Origin: Candidatus Hydrogenedentota bacterium
GTDB lineage: Bacteria; Hydrogenedentota; Hydrogenedentia; Hydrogenedentales; SLHB01
Length of the DNA stretch: 17,387 bases
Direction of reading: 5' to 3'
Assembly: GCA_007136375.1 (NCBI GenBank)
Contig: SLHB01000114.1
Coordinates: forward strand, 1-17,387
The position numbers and the translations under genes are program-made. Every line of letters begins with the position of its first letter. Position 1 is the stretch's first letter. The notes beneath the pieces were generated by a model. It was not told the DNA's origin. It was given only the letters and a program-made list of their open reading frames with translations, and ran no database searches. Below are positions 13,814 to 17,387 of the stretch, in pieces.

Positions 13814-13815
13814 CC

Positions 13816-16800
13816 ATGAGTTTTCTTGAAACCTTGAAAGAGCAAGTCGTTGTGCTGGATGGCGCCATGGGCACGATGATCCAGAATCTCGGCGTGACCG
13901 ACGCCGACTTCGGGGGCGCCGACTTCCGCATGCTTTCCGACCTCCTGAGCTTTTCCAAGCCCGAGGAGGTCAAGAATATTCACCTCGCCTATTACCAGGC
14001 GGGGGCCAACGCCGTGGAGACCAACACCTTCGGCGCCTCGCCCATGCGGTTCGCGGAATACGACTTTAAGGATCTGGACCTCACCAACTTCGCGCCCAAC
14101 CCCTACGGCGACGACATCCGCAAGCTGTCCTACGAGGAGTTCGCGCGCACGCTCAGCCGCTACTCGGCTGAATTGGCCGTGAGGGCGCGTGAAGAGTACC
14201 GGAAGGATCCCGCCTACGACGGGCGGCCCCTTTACGTGGTCGGGTCCGTTGGACCCTCCAACCGCGTCTTGTCGAGCACGGACGCCACGCTTACCGTGTC
14301 CACCTTCCCGGAAATCGTGGACAACTTCTATCATCAAGCCCTCGGCCTTATCGAGGGCGGCGCGGACGTGATCCTGCACGAGACGCAACAAGACGTGCTC
14401 GAACTCAAGGCGGCCGTGATGGGCACGCAAAAGGCCATGGCCGAGCTCAACAAGAGCGTCCCCATCATGGCGCAGGTGACGGTGGACCAGTTCGCGAAGA
14501 TGCAGATCTTCAACACGGACATCCACGCCGCCTTGGTGACCATGCAGGGCATTGGCATCGACGTCTTTGGGATCAATTGCAGCATCGGTCCGGATCTCAT
14601 GATTCCGACGGTCGAGAAGCTGTCGCGCTTCTCCAAGCTGCCCATCTCCGTCATCCCCAACGCGGGCTTGCCGGAATCGGAAGACGGGGTCACCGTCTTT
14701 AAGTTCCCGCCGGAAGAGCTGGCGGGCTACCTCAAGCAGTTCGTGGAGGAGTACGGCGTCAGTGTCGTGGGCGGCTGTTGCGGCACCACGCCGGAGCACA
14801 TCTCGGCCATCGCCGAAACGGTCAAAGGCTGCAAGCCGAAGGAGCGGAAAGCGGACGCGTCCGTATACGTTTCGGGCCCGCAGAACGCCGTCAAGGTGGA
14901 CAGCTCCAAGGAGCTCATTCGCATTGGCGAGCGCCTCAACGTGCGCGGATCGAAGAAAGTCCGCGAGGCCGTCGAGAACGAAGAAGGCATCCGTCACGAG
15001 GATCTTGAGGAGGTTATCCACGAACAGGTGCAGGGTCTTGGCTTGAGTATCATCGATGTGTGCATGGACTCCAACGTCGTGGACACGACCGACGTGCTCA
15101 AGGAGGTTGTGCACAAGCAGACGACGGACTTCGCCGGCGCCATGTGCATCGACTCCTTCGCCGTGGACGCCCTCGTGGAAGCCATCAAGGTGTATCCAGG
15201 CCGGCCCATCATCAACTCCATCTCGATGGAGGAGTCCGCCCCCGGTCTCCTGAAGATCGACGAGGTGTTGGAGGCGACCAAGGCCCACGATCCCCTCTAC
15301 ATCGGCCTCTGCACCGGGCCGTCGGGGCCGGGCAGCACGGCCGAGGAAAAGCGCGATCTGGCCCAGCAGATTGTGGATCGCGCCGGAGAATACGGCGTTA
15401 CGCCGGATCAGCTCCTCATCGATGTGAACATCTTCCCCTTGGGATCGGAGTCTGACGAAACGACGAACTTCGCCCTCGAGTCCCTGAAGGCTATCGAGAT
15501 GGTGAAGGATATTCATCCCGATCTCAAGACCTGCGTGGGCGTCGGCAACCTGACGAACGGCCTGGCCAAGAAGCCCTACATGCGGAAGGTGTTGACCTCC
15601 GTGTTTCTTGACGAAGGCCGGAAGCGCGGCTTGGACGGCGCCATTGTGAACCCGAACCATTATGTCGTGGTCAGTGAGATCGACAAAGGCGACTATGACC
15701 TCTGCATGAAGGTCATCATGGAGCGGGATATGGACGCCTTCGCCGATCTTGAGGACATCGCCGAGCGCAAGAAGGGCAAGGTGGTCGAGCGGCGCACGTC
15801 CTACGATGACTTGCCCCTGGAGTCGGCCATCTGCGAGAAGATCAAGGATGGATTCAAGCAGCGGGAGAAGGGTTCGGTCGAGTTCCAAGGCAAGACCTAT
15901 GAGTACGCCGACAAGATCGTGCTGGAGGCCGTCAAGGCCATCGAAAAGCACGAGCCCCTGGCCTTCATCAATGACTACCTTATGGTGGCCATGCAGGAGT
16001 TGGGCGACGGCTTCGCCCGGGGCGAGGTGTCCCTGCCGCACCTGCTGAAGTCGGCGGATGTGATGAAGCAGGTCATGGGCTTCCTGGAACAGTACATGAA
16101 GTCCAAGACAGGCGCGGATATTCACGACGAGATCCAGTACAAGGGCACGATCATCCTGGGCACGGTGTATCAGGACGTGCACTCCATCGGGAAAGACCTG
16201 TCCCGGACGCTGTTCGAGAACTACGGCTACCGCGTCATCGACCTTGGCGTGATGACGCCGCTCCAGGACTACCTCGACAACGCGAAGAAGTACAACGCCG
16301 ACGCCATCGGCATGTCCGCGTTGCTTGTACAGACGTCGAACCACATGATCACGGTCTCCCAGATGATGGAAGAGCAAGGCCTGGACCATCTGCCGGTCCT
16401 CGTGGGCGGCGCGCCCGTGAATGACCGGCACGCGGCCTACGTCGCCCTGGCCGGCAAGGAAGATCTCGAGGAGATGCGGCCGAACGTGTTCTACTGCCCG
16501 ACGGCCATGGATGGCGTGAACGTCATGAACAAGCTTGTGGGCGAAGACAATGGCAAGGGCAAGCTTCTGGAAAGCAACATCGAGAAGCTCCGCAAGCAGT
16601 TCGAAAAGGCGAAGAAGAAGGCGAAAGAAGACGAAAAGCTCCGCGCCACGCTGCCTCGCCGCGAGGTCTCCTTCGAGAGCCATGCGAAGGTGGACAGCCC
16701 CTGGGTCCCCTTCAAGAAGGTGGAGATTCCGCTCAAGGACTTCGCGCCACGGCTCGACAAGAAGACGCTCTTTGCCTTGAACTGGAAGTTTGGCGGCTCC

Positions 16801-17387
16801 AAGTCCCGCGAGAAGCAAGGCGAAACCCAGGAGAAGCTGGACAAGCTCCTCGAAGAATGGGTGGAGCGCGCCAACGGCGAAGGTTGGGTGCAGCCGATGG
16901 GGCTCTGCGCCATCTACCCCTGCCAGGCCGAGGGCGACGAGATCATCGTCTACGATCCCGAGAATCTGGAGAAGGAAGTCGCCCGGTTCGACTTCACCGT
17001 CGTGGTGGGCTCGGGCAAGAAGGACCTGATCTCGCCGGCCCAGTACTACCGGCCGAAGGATTCGGGCCTCTACGACGCCGTGGGCGTCCAGATCTCCACG
17101 TCCGGTCCCCAGGTGGACGAGCACATCACCGCCTTCCGTAAGAGCGGCGATTCCGAATCGACGCTGTACCTGCAAGGCCTCTCGGATCGCGTCGCCGAGG
17201 ACATGGCCGACTACCTTCACGATCTTCTGCGGGAGATCATGGGCTACGGCGGAACGAACCAGGGCACCCGGTGGTCGCCGGGTTATCCGGCCATGGCCAA
17301 CACCGAGAACAACCGGACCATCCATCAATTGCTCAACGCCGGCGATGAGATCGGCGTGAAGCTGACCGACGCCTGCGAGTTCTCGCC
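13816..17387 (+). CDS. metH: Cobalamin-dependent methionine synthase MetH, 3' partial
   Basis: MetH transfers a methyl group from methyltetrahydrofolate through cobalamin to homocysteine. The frame runs 1190 codons to the window edge. The end (RWSPGYP, then GVKLTDACEFS) is the last conserved part of the activation domain, so little is missing. Domain order: homocysteine domain (about 1-335, zinc ligands Cys255 in INCS and Cys321-Cys322 in GGCCGTT), folate domain (about 365-625, starting IGERLNVRGS), cobalamin cap (about 640-750), cobalamin domain (about 765-905, with DVHSIG giving the lower-ligand His789), a Lys/Glu-rich linker, and the SAM-binding reactivation domain (from about 950). Compared with the E. 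coli protein the homocysteine domain has roughly 24 extra residues near 93-117. No in-frame start lies upstream because a TGA stands at 13795. Confidence 0.97.
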   Translation, partial: MSFLETLKEQVVVLDGAMGTMIQNLGVTDADFGGADFRMLSDLLSFSKPEEVKNIHLAYYQAGANAVETNTFGASPMRFAEYDFKDLDLTNFAPNPYGDDIRKLSYEEFARTLSRYSAELAVRAREEYRKDPAYDGRPLYVVGSVGPSNRVLSSTDATLTVSTFPEIVDNFYHQALGLIEGGADVILHETQQDVLELKAAVMGTQKAMAELNKSVPIMAQVTVDQFAKMQIFNTDIHAALVTMQGIGIDVFGINCSIGPDLMIPTVEKLSRFSKLPISVIPNAGLPESEDGVTVFKFPPEELAGYLKQFVEEYGVSVVGGCCGTTPEHISAIAETVKGCKPKERKADASVYVSGPQNAVKVDSSKELIRIGERLNVRGSKKVREAVENEEGIRHEDLEEVIHEQVQGLGLSIIDVCMDSNVVDTTDVLKEVVHKQTTDFAGAMCIDSFAVDALVEAIKVYPGRPIINSISMEESAPGLLKIDEVLEATKAHDPLYIGLCTGPSGPGSTAEEKRDLAQQIVDRAGEYGVTPDQLLIDVNIFPLGSESDETTNFALESLKAIEMVKDIHPDLKTCVGVGNLTNGLAKKPYMRKVLTSVFLDEGRKRGLDGAIVNPNHYVVVSEIDKGDYDLCMKVIMERDMDAFADLEDIAERKKGKVVERRTSYDDLPLESAICEKIKDGFKQREKGSVEFQGKTYEYADKIVLEAVKAIEKHEPLAFINDYLMVAMQELGDGFARGEVSLPHLLKSADVMKQVMGFLEQYMKSKTGADIHDEIQYKGTIILGTVYQDVHSIGKDLSRTLFENYGYRVIDLGVMTPLQDYLDNAKKYNADAIGMSALLVQTSNHMITVSQMMEEQGLDHLPVLVGGAPVNDRHAAYVALAGKEDLEEMRPNVFYCPTAMDGVNVMNKLVGEDNGKGKLLESNIEKLRKQFEKAKKKAKEDEKLRATLPRREVSFESHAKVDSPWVPFKKVEIPLKDFAPRLDKKTLFALNWKFGGSKSREKQGETQEKLDKLLEEWVERANGEGWVQPMGLCAIYPCQAEGDEIIVYDPENLEKEVARFDFTVVVGSGKKDLISPAQYYRPKDSGLYDAVGVQISTSGPQVDEHITAFRKSGDSESTLYLQGLSDRVAEDMADYLHDLLREIMGYGGTNQGTRWSPGYPAMANTENNRTIHQLLNAGDEIGVKLTDACEFS

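Noticed and set aside
13604..13815. Cobalamin, SAM or SAH riboswitch before metH
   Set aside because: None of the conserved blocks (B12 box, SAM-I core, SAH core) could be found by eye, although a divergent version cannot be excluded without a covariance search.
13597..17328. Very long open frame (1243 codons) on the - strand opposite metH
   Set aside because: It is rich in His, Arg, Val, Gly and Asp without any domain, and exactly mirrors the metH codons. Long antisense frames are expected in GC-rich genes, and the + strand frame is a clear MetH.

Overview
The window is a gene-dense, GC-rich bacterial chromosome segment with no recognisable mobile element, CRISPR array, rRNA or tRNA. The best anchor is a V/A-type (rotary) ATPase operon in the order K-E-C-F-A-B-D, the Thermus-like order. 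The proteolipid is a single-hairpin form closely resembling the Thermus L subunit. Together with a cobalamin-dependent MetH and an iron-type (DtxR-like) regulator, this suggests a deep-branching Gram-negative lineage, for example PVC-like or another little-cultured phylum. The lineage is inference only.

Layout. (1) 1-6807, + strand: the ATPase genes, tightly spaced or overlapping, followed 4 nt downstream by a PtsN-like phosphotransferase EIIA gene. The only loose junction is B-D, a 130-nt gap with a perfect extended -10 sequence and two consecutive hairpins. A U-tailed terminator at 6849-6889 closes the operon. (2) 6931-7704, + strand: a stand-alone EAL-domain c-di-GMP phosphodiesterase. (3) 7925-9941, + strand: a concentrative nucleoside transporter (CNT) family permease overlapping thiD by 8 nt, a probable pyrimidine or thiamine-precursor uptake and salvage pair. 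(4) 9978-12800, - strand: a class III aminotransferase and a class I methyltransferase joined by a TGATG stop/start, then a DtxR-family regulator with a cysteine-rich tail. The regulator's promoter lies in a large inverted repeat. (5) 12932-13345, - strand: an Rrf2-family regulator lacking the Fe-S cysteines. (6) 13816-17387, + strand: metH, cut by the window end. It has a strong promoter and a structured leader of about 200 nt that carries a 25-codon upstream ORF ending 2 nt before the metH start.

How they work together. The first block is energy conversion at the membrane. The permease and ThiD form a cofactor-salvage unit. The last block is methionine and C1 metabolism next to a divergent Rrf2 regulator. 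The least conventional signals are regulatory: the metH leader with its upstream ORF and mutually exclusive hairpins, the inverted repeat around the DtxR-like promoter, the B-D intergenic hairpins, and the PTS protein attached to the ATPase operon. I did not find a clearly new multi-gene system. Start codons were chosen by family alignment, Shine-Dalgarno (SD) sequences and overlaps, and several differ from the longest possible ORF.
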